Source: an uncultured Paracoccus sp. (GTDB lineage: Bacteria > Pseudomonadota > Alphaproteobacteria > Rhodobacterales > Rhodobacteraceae). Taken from it: a DNA stretch of 53,360 nt. The DNA is taken from assembly GCF_947487305.1 (NCBI RefSeq), contig NZ_CANKWH010000019.1, forward strand, positions 1 through 53,360, given 5' to 3'. This document shows, piece by piece, positions 37,213 through 46,362 of the stretch. How positions within the stretch are numbered: position 1 is the first letter of the stretch; every line of letters begins with the position of its first letter. The notes under the pieces were generated by a model. That model was not told the DNA's origin and made no database searches. It saw only the letters and a program-made list of their open reading frames with translations. The position numbers and the translations under genes are program-made.

Positions 37213-38219
37213 TGGCCGGCTATCTCGATCATTACCTGCAGCGCCTCGATCGGGTCCTGGGCGATCCCCGGGTGATCGAGCTGGCGATCAATGGCGATGC
37301 CGGGCTCTGGATCGAGAAAGCCGGCGCCGCCCATATGAGCCGCTTCGACGGGATCAGCATGAGCCCATCCGATGTGACCGACCTGGCCCGGCAGATCGCC
37401 AATGCCGCCGAGCAACCGCTGACGGCGGCCTCGCCGATGATCTCCACCACCGTGCCCTATGGCGGGGCGACGCTGCGGGTGCAGGCGATCATCGCCCCGG
37501 CAGCCTTCGGCGGGACGATCCTGTCGTTCAGGGTGTTCCGGCAGCGCCGGCCCTCCGAGGCGCCGAAGAGATTCGGCTTCCTCCGCCCGCAGGGCATCTC
37601 GCTCGAAACCGAACGGCTGGAGAAGATCGACAAGATCCAGTGCCTCGCGGCCGGCCTCGGGCTGGGCGGCGATGCTGATGCGCTCCTCAAGGCCTGCATC
37701 GATCTGAAGCTGAACCTGATCCTCTCCGGCCCGACCTCGGCCGGCAAGACCGAACTCGCACGCCGGCTGATCTGGATGATCCCCGATACCGAACGCCTGG
37801 TGCTGATCGAGGATTCGGCCGAGGCCCTGCCGCATCAGCCAAACCATGTCAGCCTGATCGCCGCGCGCGATGAAGCCTCACCGCGCTCTGCCGACAAGCT
37901 CTTGCAGGCCACCCTTCGGCTGAGACCAGACAGGATCATCCTGGGCGAGGTGCGCGGCGGCGAAGCCGCCACCTTCCTTGGCGCCATCAATACCGGCCAT
38001 GAGGGCAGCTTCACCACGCTGCATGCGGCCAGCGGTCGCAAGGCCATGGACAAGATGGCGCTCCTCGTCATGAACACCGGCACCCAGCTGAGCTACCGCG
38101 AGATCCTGCGCTACCTGCGTGGCTCCATCGATGCGGTGATCCAGACCGGCCGCGACGGAGAAACCCGCGGCATCATGGAAGTCTATGTCCCGGCACTGGA
38201 CCAGGACCTTCTCCGATGA
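37212..38219 (+). CDS. virB11: VirB11 ATPase
   Basis: A 335-residue hexameric ATPase of the GspE/VirB11 group. Walker A is at about 171-179 (SGPTSAGKTELARR), the Asp box is LVLIEDSAEA, Walker B is RPDRIILGEVRGGEA, and a His-box-like segment is GHEGSFTTLHAASG. It drives pilus assembly and substrate transfer with VirB4 and VirD4. Full length. A small gene follows 46 bases downstream. Confidence 0.95.
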   Translation: MAGYLDHYLQRLDRVLGDPRVIELAINGDAGLWIEKAGAAHMSRFDGISMSPSDVTDLARQIANAAEQPLTAASPMISTTVPYGGATLRVQAIIAPAAFGGTILSFRVFRQRRPSEAPKRFGFLRPQGISLETERLEKIDKIQCLAAGLGLGGDADALLKACIDLKLNLILSGPTSAGKTELARRLIWMIPDTERLVLIEDSAEALPHQPNHVSLIAARDEASPRSADKLLQATLRLRPDRIILGEVRGGEAATFLGAINTGHEGSFTTLHAASGRKAMDKMALLVMNTGTQLSYREILRYLRGSIDAVIQTGRDGETRGIMEVYVPALDQDLLR

Positions 38220-38265
38220 GAACAGATCACCCTTCCTTTCCCCGGCAACAAAAAGGAGCATTGCC

Positions 38266-38466
38266 ATGACACAGGCCTATTACCGCATCACCGTCCCCAT
38301 CGAGGGCAGCGACGGCAAGACCCGCTTCCGCCCGGTCGGAACCCTGTTTGCGCAACGCGAAGACGCCAAAAGCGCCTTCAAGATCAAGCTCGACTTCCCC
38401 GTAGGCGCCACGGAACTCGTGGTCTTCGATCCAAAACAGGTCAGCGACGACAGTCCCGTCGAGTGA
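38266..38466 (+). CDS. Small conserved protein of the virB operon
   Basis: A 66-residue cytosolic beta-rich protein (AYYRITVPIEGSDGKTRFRPVG, then FKIKLDFPVGATELVVFDP) with no Cys and no membrane segment. AAGGAG lies 9 bases before the ATG. Located between virB11 and virD4, a place where small accessory genes of unknown role occur in Rhodobacterales conjugation operons. The fold could be a single small sheet. Function unknown. Confidence 0.65.
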   Translation: MTQAYYRITVPIEGSDGKTRFRPVGTLFAQREDAKSAFKIKLDFPVGATELVVFDPKQVSDDSPVE

Positions 38467-38648
38467 AAAAGCCGGGGCTTGCGCAAGGGACCCCTGAACA
38501 ACTGCCACGAGAGCGTCTCGCGCGATCGCGGGAGGCCGGTGATCGGAGCGCGACGGCGCCATCAGGTGTCGCGTCTCTCGGGGTGGGTGTGGTCTTGCGG
38601 CGCTCGAGTTCGCGCTCTGCGCCGCGACCTGATTTGAAGGAGTGAGAG

Positions 38649-39062
38649 ATGGACAAGGAGACCGAAGACCTGGCCCGGCGTCAGCGGGAGGCATTGGCCG
38701 AGGGGCGCGCGGCGGAAGAGGCAGGGGAGCCTGTCATCTACATTCATGGCCGCCCCTATGCGGACCCTGCCAATGGCCCCTCCGCATCCAGGGCAGGGGC
38801 TCGCCCGACGGCAAGCCCCGCGGCGCGCGATGCCGACGATGAGCGCCTGAGGGACATCCAGATCGACAATGCATCGATGATGATGACGCTGGTTGAAAGC
38901 ACCGCTGAAAACATGGCCTTCATCCGCGAGAATCTCTCGCAGCTGGCCGAACCGGATCGCGGGGCCATCGCGGCGGCATATGGCCGGATCGTCGCCGAGG
39001 CCGCCAGGGACCATCGGCACAGCGTTGCTCCAAGGACGCATGATCTGGACATGGATCTGTAG
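38649..39062 (+). CDS. Small acidic protein upstream of virD4
   Basis: A 137-residue protein: charged helix at the start (DKETEDLARRQREALAEGRAAEEAG), a short beta motif (PVIYIHGRPYADPA), a low-complexity Ala/Arg/Ser linker and a C-terminal helical part (IDNASMMMTLVESTAENMAFIRENLSQLAE). AAGGAG precedes the ATG and virD4 starts 11 bases after the stop, so they are cotranscribed. A coupling-protein partner or adaptor is possible but unproven. Confidence 0.65.
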   Translation: MDKETEDLARRQREALAEGRAAEEAGEPVIYIHGRPYADPANGPSASRAGARPTASPAARDADDERLRDIQIDNASMMMTLVESTAENMAFIRENLSQLAEPDRGAIAAAYGRIVAEAARDHRHSVAPRTHDLDMDL

Positions 39063-39073
39063 GAGGCAGGCAG

Positions 39074-40996
39074 ATGAAGCGGACCTTCCTTGTCCTGCCC
39101 TTCGGCATCCTCGGCGGCGCCCTCATCGGCCTCATGCTTGGGGGCATGTGGGTCCAGCATCAACTCGGCGCCAATGCCGCCTCTGCCGACATGTTTATTC
39201 TGGTGAAACATTTTCCGGGCTTGTCACGCAGCCTGACCCAGCCCTGGCTGACGGGCTATCAGATCGCCGCGGCGGGCCTGGTCGCGACCCTGCTCTTCAC
39301 GCTGGCGCTGTCCTTCACCGAGACGCTGACCCAATATGGCAAGGCCCATTTCCAGTCTCCGGCCGAGATCAGGAAGAACGGCCTCCTGCGCGAGATCGGC
39401 GGCGGCCTGGTCTTTGCCCGGCTCAGGCCCCACGGGATCCTCGGCCGCATCCTCGGCAGGTCACGCTTCATCGCCTCGGGTTGGGACAAGTTCCCGCATT
39501 GCCTGGTTGTCGCGCCGACGCGGGCGGGCAAGGGTGTCGGCTATGTCATTCCGAACACGCTCCTGTTTCCCGGCAGCTGCGTCATCCTCGATGTGAAGGG
39601 GGAGATCTTCGAGGCCACCTCCCGCCACCGCCAGCGCCAAGGTGACGAGATCTTCTACTTCGCCCCCTTCGACTTCGAGCATGCCTCGCATCGCTACAAC
39701 CCGCTCGAACGCATCGCCGCGCTGGCCAACCCTGATCAGCAGTTCACCGAGCTGAGCAAGCTGGCCAGCTATTTCCTGACCACCAGCGAGAAGGGCGGGG
39801 CGGCGGATTTTATCACCGGCGCAAGGGAGCTGTTCGTGGCCGGCGGGATGCTGGCGATCGAGCGCGGAATGCCCTCCATCGGCGAGATCACCCGCATCCT
39901 CTTCGGCGGGGCCGACAAGTCCGAGGTCTACCTGGCCCGGGCCGACGAGCTGCGTCACCGCCAGGCCCGGGGGACCTTCGTCGAATTCAGCGGCTATGCC
40001 GATCGCACGCTCTCCTCCTATATCTCGGTCCTGAAGGGCGCCGGCCTCGGGCTCTGGCTGAACCCGCAGGTCGACCGTGTCACCAGCGGTAGCGATGTCA
40101 GCTGGCAGCGCATCCGCATGAAACCGCAGACGGTCTATATCGTCGTCAACAGCGACGACATCGTCACCCTCGCGCCGCTGATGCGGCTGCTCTTCGGCGA
40201 GTTGATCGCCACCTTGCGGTCGTCCCTGCCGAACCCCAAGACAGAGCCCTGGCCGGTGCAGATCATCCTCGACGAGTTCGACCAGCTGGGCCGGATGCCG
40301 ATCGTCGTGCAATCGCTGAAGCAGCTGGCCGGCCATGGCGGGCGTGTCTCGATCATCACCCAATCCATTCCCGGTCTCGACACCCTCTATGGCGAGAATG
40401 ACCGACTGTCGCTGGAATCCGGCGCTGGCATGAAGTTCTTCATCAGTCCGAACGAGAAAAAGACCGCCGCCGAGGTCTCCGAGGCCCTGGGCAAGACGAC
40501 CCGCCTGTCCGTCAGCGACAGCCTGTCCTCTGACGGCCGCGGATTCCGGCGGCGGTCGGTGTCGCGCCGGAACGAAGAGCGGCCGCTGATGAGCCCGGAT
40601 GAGGTCCGGAAACTCGACGCCTCCAGGGTCATCCTGATCCCCGAGCGCCAGAACCCGATCCTGGCGGATCGTATCGTCTATTACCGGGATCGGTACTTCT
40701 CGAAGATCATGGCGGCACAGTCCGGGTCGCTGCCCTATCCTGACGAGCGGCACCAGATCAGGTCGATGCGTGACGCGATCGAGAAACTGCAAGGCCAGGT
40801 GGCGCAGTTCCAGCCGCTGGCCTATGCGCCGCCGGCCGGCATCACCGCCAAGGCGGTCATCGCCGAGGCGGAGGCAGCCCGGCCGACCATGACCGAAGCC
40901 GAGGCGCAGGAGACCCTGCGCCCATCCGACGAAGAAGCCATCAGGAAGGCGTCGGATTTCCGGAAGAAGATAAAGGCGAAGTTTCCTCAAGCGTGA
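39074..40996 (+). CDS. virD4: VirD4 type IV coupling protein
   Basis: A 640-residue TraG/VirD4 ATPase. Two N-terminal transmembrane helices (LVLPFGILGGALIGLMLGG; YQIAAAGLVATLLFTLALSF) anchor it; Walker A is near residue 146 (APTRAGKGVGYVIPN) with ILDVKGEIFEAT after it, and Walker B near 395 (VQIILDEFDQLG). It links the DNA-relaxase complex to the VirB channel, so the system should transfer DNA. Last gene of the operon. A C-terminal extension (about 570-640) is helical and acidic and may select substrates. Confidence 0.95.
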   Translation: MKRTFLVLPFGILGGALIGLMLGGMWVQHQLGANAASADMFILVKHFPGLSRSLTQPWLTGYQIAAAGLVATLLFTLALSFTETLTQYGKAHFQSPAEIRKNGLLREIGGGLVFARLRPHGILGRILGRSRFIASGWDKFPHCLVVAPTRAGKGVGYVIPNTLLFPGSCVILDVKGEIFEATSRHRQRQGDEIFYFAPFDFEHASHRYNPLERIAALANPDQQFTELSKLASYFLTTSEKGGAADFITGARELFVAGGMLAIERGMPSIGEITRILFGGADKSEVYLARADELRHRQARGTFVEFSGYADRTLSSYISVLKGAGLGLWLNPQVDRVTSGSDVSWQRIRMKPQTVYIVVNSDDIVTLAPLMRLLFGELIATLRSSLPNPKTEPWPVQIILDEFDQLGRMPIVVQSLKQLAGHGGRVSIITQSIPGLDTLYGENDRLSLESGAGMKFFISPNEKKTAAEVSEALGKTTRLSVSDSLSSDGRGFRRRSVSRRNEERPLMSPDEVRKLDASRVILIPERQNPILADRIVYYRDRYFSKIMAAQSGSLPYPDERHQIRSMRDAIEKLQGQVAQFQPLAYAPPAGITAKAVIAEAEAARPTMTEAEAQETLRPSDEEAIRKASDFRKKIKAKFPQA

Positions 40997-41157
40997 CGTT
41001 CGGGCACAATACCGCCCTGCGGGGTCGTACCATTCTTGTCCTGTGCCAGAGATGAACATAAAGCCAGGTCGGCCCCATTCCTGACTTTCGTGACGTCACG
41101 CCGCCGCACTGCGGCATTCGCCGAACCGGTCATTCGTACATCATGCAGTAATTCTCT

Positions 41158-41191
41158 GACTGAGAACACTCAGTGAGGGGTAGTCCGGTCA
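41158..41191 (-). terminator. Possible terminator after eno
   Basis: Minus strand: stop codon of eno lies in GAGGGG / CCCCTC, followed by ACTGAG / CTCAGT hairpin (41158-41173). No T tract; weak support. Confidence 0.3.
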
Positions 41192-42466
41192 CCCCCTCAG
41201 GATCGAACGCCCGGCGTATTGAGCCATCTCGCCCAGCATTTCCTCAATCCGGATCAGCTGGTTGTACTTGGCCAAACGGTCTGAACGGGCCAGCGAGCCG
41301 GTCTTGATCTGGCCGCAATTGGTGGCCACCGCCAGATCGGCGATGGTGGCATCCTCGGTCTCGCCCGAGCGGTGGCTCATCACACTGGTATAGCCGGCAC
41401 GATCGGCCATGCGCACCGCGTCCAGCGTTTCGGACAGGGTGCCGATCTGGTTCACCTTGACCAGCAAGCTGTTACCGCAACCCCACGCGATGCCATCGGC
41501 CAGACGCTCGGGGTTGGTGACAAACAGGTCGTCGCCCACCAGCTGAACCTTGCCTCCCAGTTTGTCGGTCAACAGTTTCCAGCCGTCCCAGTCATCTTCG
41601 GCGCAGCCATCCTCGATCGACAGGATCGGATAGTCGGCGCAAAGCGCGGCCAGATACTCGACATTCTCGCCCGAGGTCAGGGTTTTCCCCTCGCCGGCCA
41701 TCTCATACTTGCCGTTCTTGAAATATTCGGTCGAGGCGCAGTCCAGCGCCAGCATGATATCGTCGCCGGGCTTGTAGCCGGCCTTCTCGACCGCCTTCAG
41801 GATGAAATCCAGCGCGTCGCGGGTGCTGGAGAGGTTCGGCGCAAAGCCGCCCTCGTCGCCGATGCCGGTCGACAGACCCGAGGCCGAGAGTTCCTTTTTC
41901 AGCGTATGGAAGACCTCGGACCCCATGCGCACGGCCTCGCGGATGTTCTCCGCGGAAACCGGCATGATCATGAATTCCTGGATGTCGATGGGGTTGTCGG
42001 CATGTTCGCCGCCATTGATGATGTTCATCATCGGCACTGGCAGCACATGCGCGCCGGTCCCGCCGACATAGCGGTAGAGCGGCTGGCCCGTGGCCATCGC
42101 TGCCGCCTTGGCCACCGCCAGCGACACGCCCAGAATGGCATTGGCGCCAAGCCGGCCCTTGTTCGGGGTGCGGTCCAGTTCGCACATCATGCGGTCGATG
42201 GCGAGTTGCTCGGTTGCATCCTCGCCGATCAGGTTCTCGGTGATCTCCCCATTGACCGAGGCCACCGCATCCTGCACCCCCTTGCCCATGTAGCGCGACT
42301 TGTCGCCGTCACGCTTTTCGACCGCCTCATGAGCACCCGTCGATGCACCCGAGGGCACGGCGGCCCGGCCAAGCGTGCCATCTTCCAGCGTCACATCGAC
42401 CTCGACGGTCGGGTTGCCACGGCTGTCGAGGATCTCACGAGCGAAAATATCGATGATGGCGGTCAT
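41189..42466 (-). CDS. eno: Enolase
   Basis: A 425-residue enolase: AREILDSRGNPTVEVDV at the N terminus, SGASTGAHEA, the catalytic Glu region, the Mg ligands (ALDCASTEYF, SIEDGCAEDDW, VGDDLFVTN) and the signature SVMSHRSGETEDATIADLAVA. It converts 2-phosphoglycerate to phosphoenolpyruvate. Start MTAIIDI with AAAGGAA upstream; the longer frame lies in pyk. It is the last gene of an operon with ttuC, ttuD and pyk, so it serves the tartrate/glycerate route here, probably as a second copy beside a chromosomal eno. Confidence 0.97.
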   Translation of the reverse strand: MTAIIDIFAREILDSRGNPTVEVDVTLEDGTLGRAAVPSGASTGAHEAVEKRDGDKSRYMGKGVQDAVASVNGEITENLIGEDATEQLAIDRMMCELDRTPNKGRLGANAILGVSLAVAKAAAMATGQPLYRYVGGTGAHVLPVPMMNIINGGEHADNPIDIQEFMIMPVSAENIREAVRMGSEVFHTLKKELSASGLSTGIGDEGGFAPNLSSTRDALDFILKAVEKAGYKPGDDIMLALDCASTEYFKNGKYEMAGEGKTLTSGENVEYLAALCADYPILSIEDGCAEDDWDGWKLLTDKLGGKVQLVGDDLFVTNPERLADGIAWGCGNSLLVKVNQIGTLSETLDAVRMADRAGYTSVMSHRSGETEDATIADLAVATNCGQIKTGSLARSDRLAKYNQLIRIEEMLGEMAQYAGRSILRG

Positions 42467-42491
42467 GAAGATGTTCCTTTCGTCGGAGGCG

Positions 42492-43895
42492 TCAAGAGAA
42501 TGTCGCGACGCGGATGTTGTTGGTGCTTCCGGATTGGCCGAAGGGTACGCCGGACAGGATGACGAGGCTGTCACCGGAACTTGCCGACAGAAGCGGGCGG
42601 CTTTCGCGCAGGGCGGTCTCGACCATGCTGTCATAGTCATTGACCGAATTTTCGGTCAGCGCCTGAGCACCCCAGAGCAGCGCCATCCGCCGACCGACAT
42701 GCGGGTCGCGGGTCAGGACGATCAGTGGCAAGAATGGTCTGCGGGCGGAAATCCGGGCGGCGGTGCTGCCGCTCCGCGAATAGGCGACCACGGCGGACGC
42801 GCCGAGCGCGAATGCCAGCATTGCGCCATGATCGGCAATCGCGTCGGCGGGTGTTGCTGCTGCTTCGCGCGATGCGGCGATGACGCGGGCGTAATGGGCA
42901 TGGGCCTCGGTGCTGCGGATGATGCGCTCCATCACCGCGACGGCCTCGGCCGGATAGGCACCAGCAGCGCTCTCGGCTGACAGCATCACCGCATCGGCGC
43001 CGTCATAGATTGCGGTGGCCACATCCGATGCCTCGGCCCGGGTCGGTGCGGGCGAGGCGGTCATGGATTCCAGCATCTGCGTTGCCACGATCACCGGGCG
43101 GCTTTCCCGACGACAGAGCGCGATCAGCTCTTTTTGGCGGGCTGGCACCTCCTCGGGCGGAATCTCGACGCCCAGATCGCCACGCGCGATCATGATCGCG
43201 TCGGACTTGGCCACGATGGCGTCGATATCTTCCAGCGCCGAGGGCTTTTCGATCTTCGCGACCAGTCCGGCGCGACCGTCGATGATCCGCGTGATTTCAT
43301 CCAGATCGCTGGCCTTCTGCACAAAGGAGAGCGCCACCCAATCGACGCCATGCGCCAGCCCGAATTCCAGATCGCGGCGGTCCTTCTCGGTCAGGACCGG
43401 CAGGTCCAGTACCGTATCGGGCAGGTTGACGCCCTTGCGGTCGCTGATCTTGCCGCCTTCCAGCACCTCGGCCTCGATCCGGTCGGGTGCCACCCGGCGC
43501 GCAGCCAGCCGGACCCGCCCGTCGTCGATGAAGAGGCGGTGGCTGGGCTGAAGTGCCGCGAAGATCTCGGGATGCGGCAGAGGCAGGTCGCCATCGCTTT
43601 CGCCGGGCGCGAAGGTGACCATTTGTCCACGTTCCAGTTTCCGAGGGCCGCCGCCCAGCTTGCCCAACCGGATCTTCGGGCCCTGCAGGTCTTGCAGGAT
43701 GCCAATGGGGACGCCCGCCTCTGCCTCCAATGCGCGGATGGCGGCTATGACACCGGCATGGGTCTCATGTTCGCCATGGCTGAAATTCAGGCGGAAGGTA
43801 TCGACGCCGTTCTGGAAAAGCTGGCGCAACATCTCGGGTGTTGCGCTAGCGGGGCCGACGGTCGCCACGATCCTGGCGCGTCTGTCTCGCATCAT
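42492..43895 (-). CDS. pyk: Pyruvate kinase
   Basis: A 467-residue pyruvate kinase: RIVATVGPAS and FRLNFSHGEHE at the start, LQDLQGPKIRLG, VAKIEKPSALEDIDAI with the catalytic Lys, MIARGDLGVE and VATQMLESM. The C domain is short and regular. It makes pyruvate and ATP from phosphoenolpyruvate. ATG 43895 was chosen for GAAAGGAA 6-8 bases upstream; it lies 19 bases after the ttuD stop. In Agrobacterium vitis ttu operons a pyruvate kinase gene (ttuE) holds the same place. Confidence 0.96.
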   Translation of the reverse strand: MMRDRRARIVATVGPASATPEMLRQLFQNGVDTFRLNFSHGEHETHAGVIAAIRALEAEAGVPIGILQDLQGPKIRLGKLGGGPRKLERGQMVTFAPGESDGDLPLPHPEIFAALQPSHRLFIDDGRVRLAARRVAPDRIEAEVLEGGKISDRKGVNLPDTVLDLPVLTEKDRRDLEFGLAHGVDWVALSFVQKASDLDEITRIIDGRAGLVAKIEKPSALEDIDAIVAKSDAIMIARGDLGVEIPPEEVPARQKELIALCRRESRPVIVATQMLESMTASPAPTRAEASDVATAIYDGADAVMLSAESAAGAYPAEAVAVMERIIRSTEAHAHYARVIAASREAAATPADAIADHGAMLAFALGASAVVAYSRSGSTAARISARRPFLPLIVLTRDPHVGRRMALLWGAQALTENSVNDYDSMVETALRESRPLLSASSGDSLVILSGVPFGQSGSTNNIRVATFS

Positions 43896-43914
43896 GAGAT
43901 ATTCCTTTCGGGGT

Positions 43915-45171
43915 TCAGGCAATCAGGATCGCTCTGAAATCGTTGACATTGGTCAGAGTCGGGCCAGTGCGGATCAATGCGTCGATCCCATCGAACAGGC
44001 TGTAGCTGTCATGATCGTCCAGAAAATCGCGCGGTTTAAGGCCGAGATTCTCGGCCTTAAACAGCGTATCCGGGGCGATGATCGCGCCTGCGGCATCTTC
44101 GGTGCCATCGATGCCATCGGTATCGGCGGCCAGCGCATGGATGCCGGGATGGCCGTCTAGTGTGACCGCGAGGCTCAGCAGGAATTCGGTATTGCGGCCA
44201 CCACGCCCCGGCTTCCTGTCGCCGATGGTCACAGTGGTTTCGCCGCCCGACAGCAGCACAGCGGGCGGCTTGATCGGCGTTCCATGGGCAGCAGCGGCGC
44301 GGGCGATGCCCGCCATGGCGATGCCAAGCTGGGATGCCTCGCCTTCCAAAGCATCGCCCAGAAGCAGGGGGGTGACGCCTGCCTTGCGCGCCACCTCGGC
44401 GGCAGCTTTCAGCGACATCTGCGGGGCGGCGATCATGCGGAAATCGGACGTGAAATCGGGCTGCAACTCGACCGGGCGCAGCAGGAGTTCGCGCGCGGCA
44501 TCCGGCAGGTTCGGCCCCAGCTTGGTGACCAGATGCGACAGATCCTCGCCCGCTGTCGGATCGGGCACGGTTGGACCCGAGGCAATTGCGGCCGGATCGT
44601 CCCCCGGCACGTCCGAGATTGCCAGCGTCACCAGCCGCGCCGGGGCAGTTGCCCGTGCCAGCCCGCCACCCTTGATCAAGGACAGGCGGCGGCGAACCTT
44701 GTTCATATCTTCGATGGTCAGGCCAGAGGCCAGCAGCAGCCGGTTGACCTGCATCTTCTCAGTCAGCGTCAGCGGCGGCACCGGCAGGGTCATCAGCGCC
44801 GAGCCTCCGCCCGAGATCAGCGCCAGAACCAGATCATCCGGCCCCGCCGATTGCACGAGCGCAAGGATTTCGGTGGCGGCCTCGTGCCCGGCCGCATCCG
44901 GAACCGGATGCGAAGCCTCGCGCACCATAATCCGTTCGGTCGGCACGGCATGGCCGTAGCGGGTGACGACCACGCCCGTCAGATCGACATCGGGCCAGGC
45001 GCGTTCGACGGCGCGCGCCATTGCGGCGGCGGATTTGCCTGCCCCCACCACGATGCAGCGGCCTGCGGGTTTCTCGGGCAGTTGCCGGGCGAGGACGGCG
45101 GCGGGGTCAGCCGCCGCAATCGCCGCATTCAGCATCCGCTTTAGCAGGTCTTTTGCGTCCTCCTCCCTCAT
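43915..45171 (-). CDS. ttuD: Glycerate 2-kinase / TtuD (MOFRL family)
   Basis: A 418-residue protein of the DUF4147/MOFRL family: CIVVGAGKSAAAMARAVE, ASHPVPDAAG, LALISGGGSALM, the NKVRRRLSLIKGGGLA and ISDVPGDDPAAIASGPT motifs, and the C-terminal MOFRL half (LLSGGETTVTI, GGRNTEFLLSLAV, ADTDGIDGTEDAAGA). TtuD was first called hydroxypyruvate reductase, but family members phosphorylate D-glycerate to 2-phosphoglycerate, which fits enolase in the same operon. 8 bases after the ttuC stop. Full length. Confidence 0.93.
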   Translation of the reverse strand: MREEDAKDLLKRMLNAAIAAADPAAVLARQLPEKPAGRCIVVGAGKSAAAMARAVERAWPDVDLTGVVVTRYGHAVPTERIMVREASHPVPDAAGHEAATEILALVQSAGPDDLVLALISGGGSALMTLPVPPLTLTEKMQVNRLLLASGLTIEDMNKVRRRLSLIKGGGLARATAPARLVTLAISDVPGDDPAAIASGPTVPDPTAGEDLSHLVTKLGPNLPDAARELLLRPVELQPDFTSDFRMIAAPQMSLKAAAEVARKAGVTPLLLGDALEGEASQLGIAMAGIARAAAAHGTPIKPPAVLLSGGETTVTIGDRKPGRGGRNTEFLLSLAVTLDGHPGIHALAADTDGIDGTEDAAGAIIAPDTLFKAENLGLKPRDFLDDHDSYSLFDGIDALIRTGPTLTNVNDFRAILIA

Positions 45172-45179
45172 GGCGGACC

Positions 45180-46253
45180 TCAGATATTCTCGCCGCGGAT
45201 CGCCTCGACGACGGCATCCGTGACCTGTTGCGTATTGGCGTTGCCACCGACATCGGGGGTCAGCACGCCATCGGCGCAGACCTTTTCCACCGCGCGCATC
45301 AGCCGGTCGGCGGCGGCGGGCTCGCCCAGATGTTCAAGCATCTGCGCGGCAGTCCAGAAGGTCGCGACCGGGTTGGCGATGCCCTTTCCGGTGATGTCGA
45401 AGGCCGAGCCGTGGATCGGCTCGAACATCGAAGGGAACCGCTTCTCCGGGTCGATATTGCCTGTCGGGGCGACGCCAAGGCTGCCCGCCAGCGCGCCCGC
45501 CAGATCGGAGAGAATGTCGGCATGCAGGTTGGTGGCGACGATGGTGTCCAGGCTTTGCGGGTTTTTGACCATGCGTACGGTCATCGCGTCGACCAGCATC
45601 TTGTCCCAGGTCACATCCGGGTACTCCCTCGACACTTCTGCCGCGATCTCGTCCCACATGACCATGCCGAAGCGTTGCGCGTTCGACTTTGTTACCACCG
45701 TCAGCAGCTTGCGCGGCCGCGATTGCGCAAGTTTGAAGGCATAACGCATGATCCGGGCCACGCCGACACGGGTAAAGATGGAGACCTCGGTGCCGACCTC
45801 CTCGGGCAGGCCTTTATGGGCGCGACCGCCATGACCGGAATATTCGCCCTCCGAGTTCTCGCGAACGATCACCCAGTCCAGATCGCCGGGGCCAACGCCC
45901 GCAAGCGGCGACTGAATGCCCGGCAGGATCTTGGTCGGGCGGACGTTCGCATATTGGTCGAAGCCCTGGCAGATCGGCAGGCGCAGGCCCCACAGCGTGA
46001 TGTGGTCGGGCACATCAGGCGCCCCGACCGCGCCGAAGAAGATGGCGTCGAAGGCTTTCAGCTTTTCCGGCCCATCCTCGGGCATCAGCGCGCCGGTTTT
46101 CTTGTAGCGGTCCGAGCTCCAGTCGAATTCGGTCACGTCGAACTGGAAGCTGCCGTCGCGGCGGGCCAGTGCCTCCAGCGCCTGCAGGCCGGCGGCGATG
46201 ACTTCGGGGCCGATGCCGTCGGCCGGGATGGATGCGATCTTGTAGGTCTTCAT
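45180..46253 (-). CDS. ttuC: Tartrate dehydrogenase/decarboxylase
   Basis: A 357-residue isopropylmalate-dehydrogenase-type enzyme: IPADGIGPEV, the substrate loop with LRLPICQGFDQYANVRP (tartrate/malate type rather than leucine type), DWVIVRENSEGEYSGHGG, the VTKSNAQRFGMVMWDE Lys region, and the NAD site MFEPIHGSAFDITGKGIANP. It oxidises tartrate (and D-malate) with NAD+. GAGGAGAAA lies before the ATG. First gene of the operon, divergent from the LysR gene. The other activity, D-malate dehydrogenase, cannot be excluded. Confidence 0.95.
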   Translation of the reverse strand: MKTYKIASIPADGIGPEVIAAGLQALEALARRDGSFQFDVTEFDWSSDRYKKTGALMPEDGPEKLKAFDAIFFGAVGAPDVPDHITLWGLRLPICQGFDQYANVRPTKILPGIQSPLAGVGPGDLDWVIVRENSEGEYSGHGGRAHKGLPEEVGTEVSIFTRVGVARIMRYAFKLAQSRPRKLLTVVTKSNAQRFGMVMWDEIAAEVSREYPDVTWDKMLVDAMTVRMVKNPQSLDTIVATNLHADILSDLAGALAGSLGVAPTGNIDPEKRFPSMFEPIHGSAFDITGKGIANPVATFWTAAQMLEHLGEPAAADRLMRAVEKVCADGVLTPDVGGNANTQQVTDAVVEAIRGENI

Positions 46254-46321
46254 AGCTTTCTCCTCATTCGCTTGATGAGGTTAACTTGCTTCCGGCCGGG
46301 CGATTCCTCAATTTGCGTAGA

Positions 46322-46344
46322 ATTATATACAAAAATAAGATAAT
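46322..46344. promoter_or_regulatory. LysR-type operator candidate 1
   Basis: ATTAT (46322-46326), 13 bases, ATAAT (46340-46344): inverted repeat in the ttuC-lysR divergent region, 19 bases before the LysR ATG. The same motif with the same spacing occurs at 47296-47318. Confidence 0.6.
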
Positions 46345-46362
46345 CTGGTTGCGGAGGAAATT

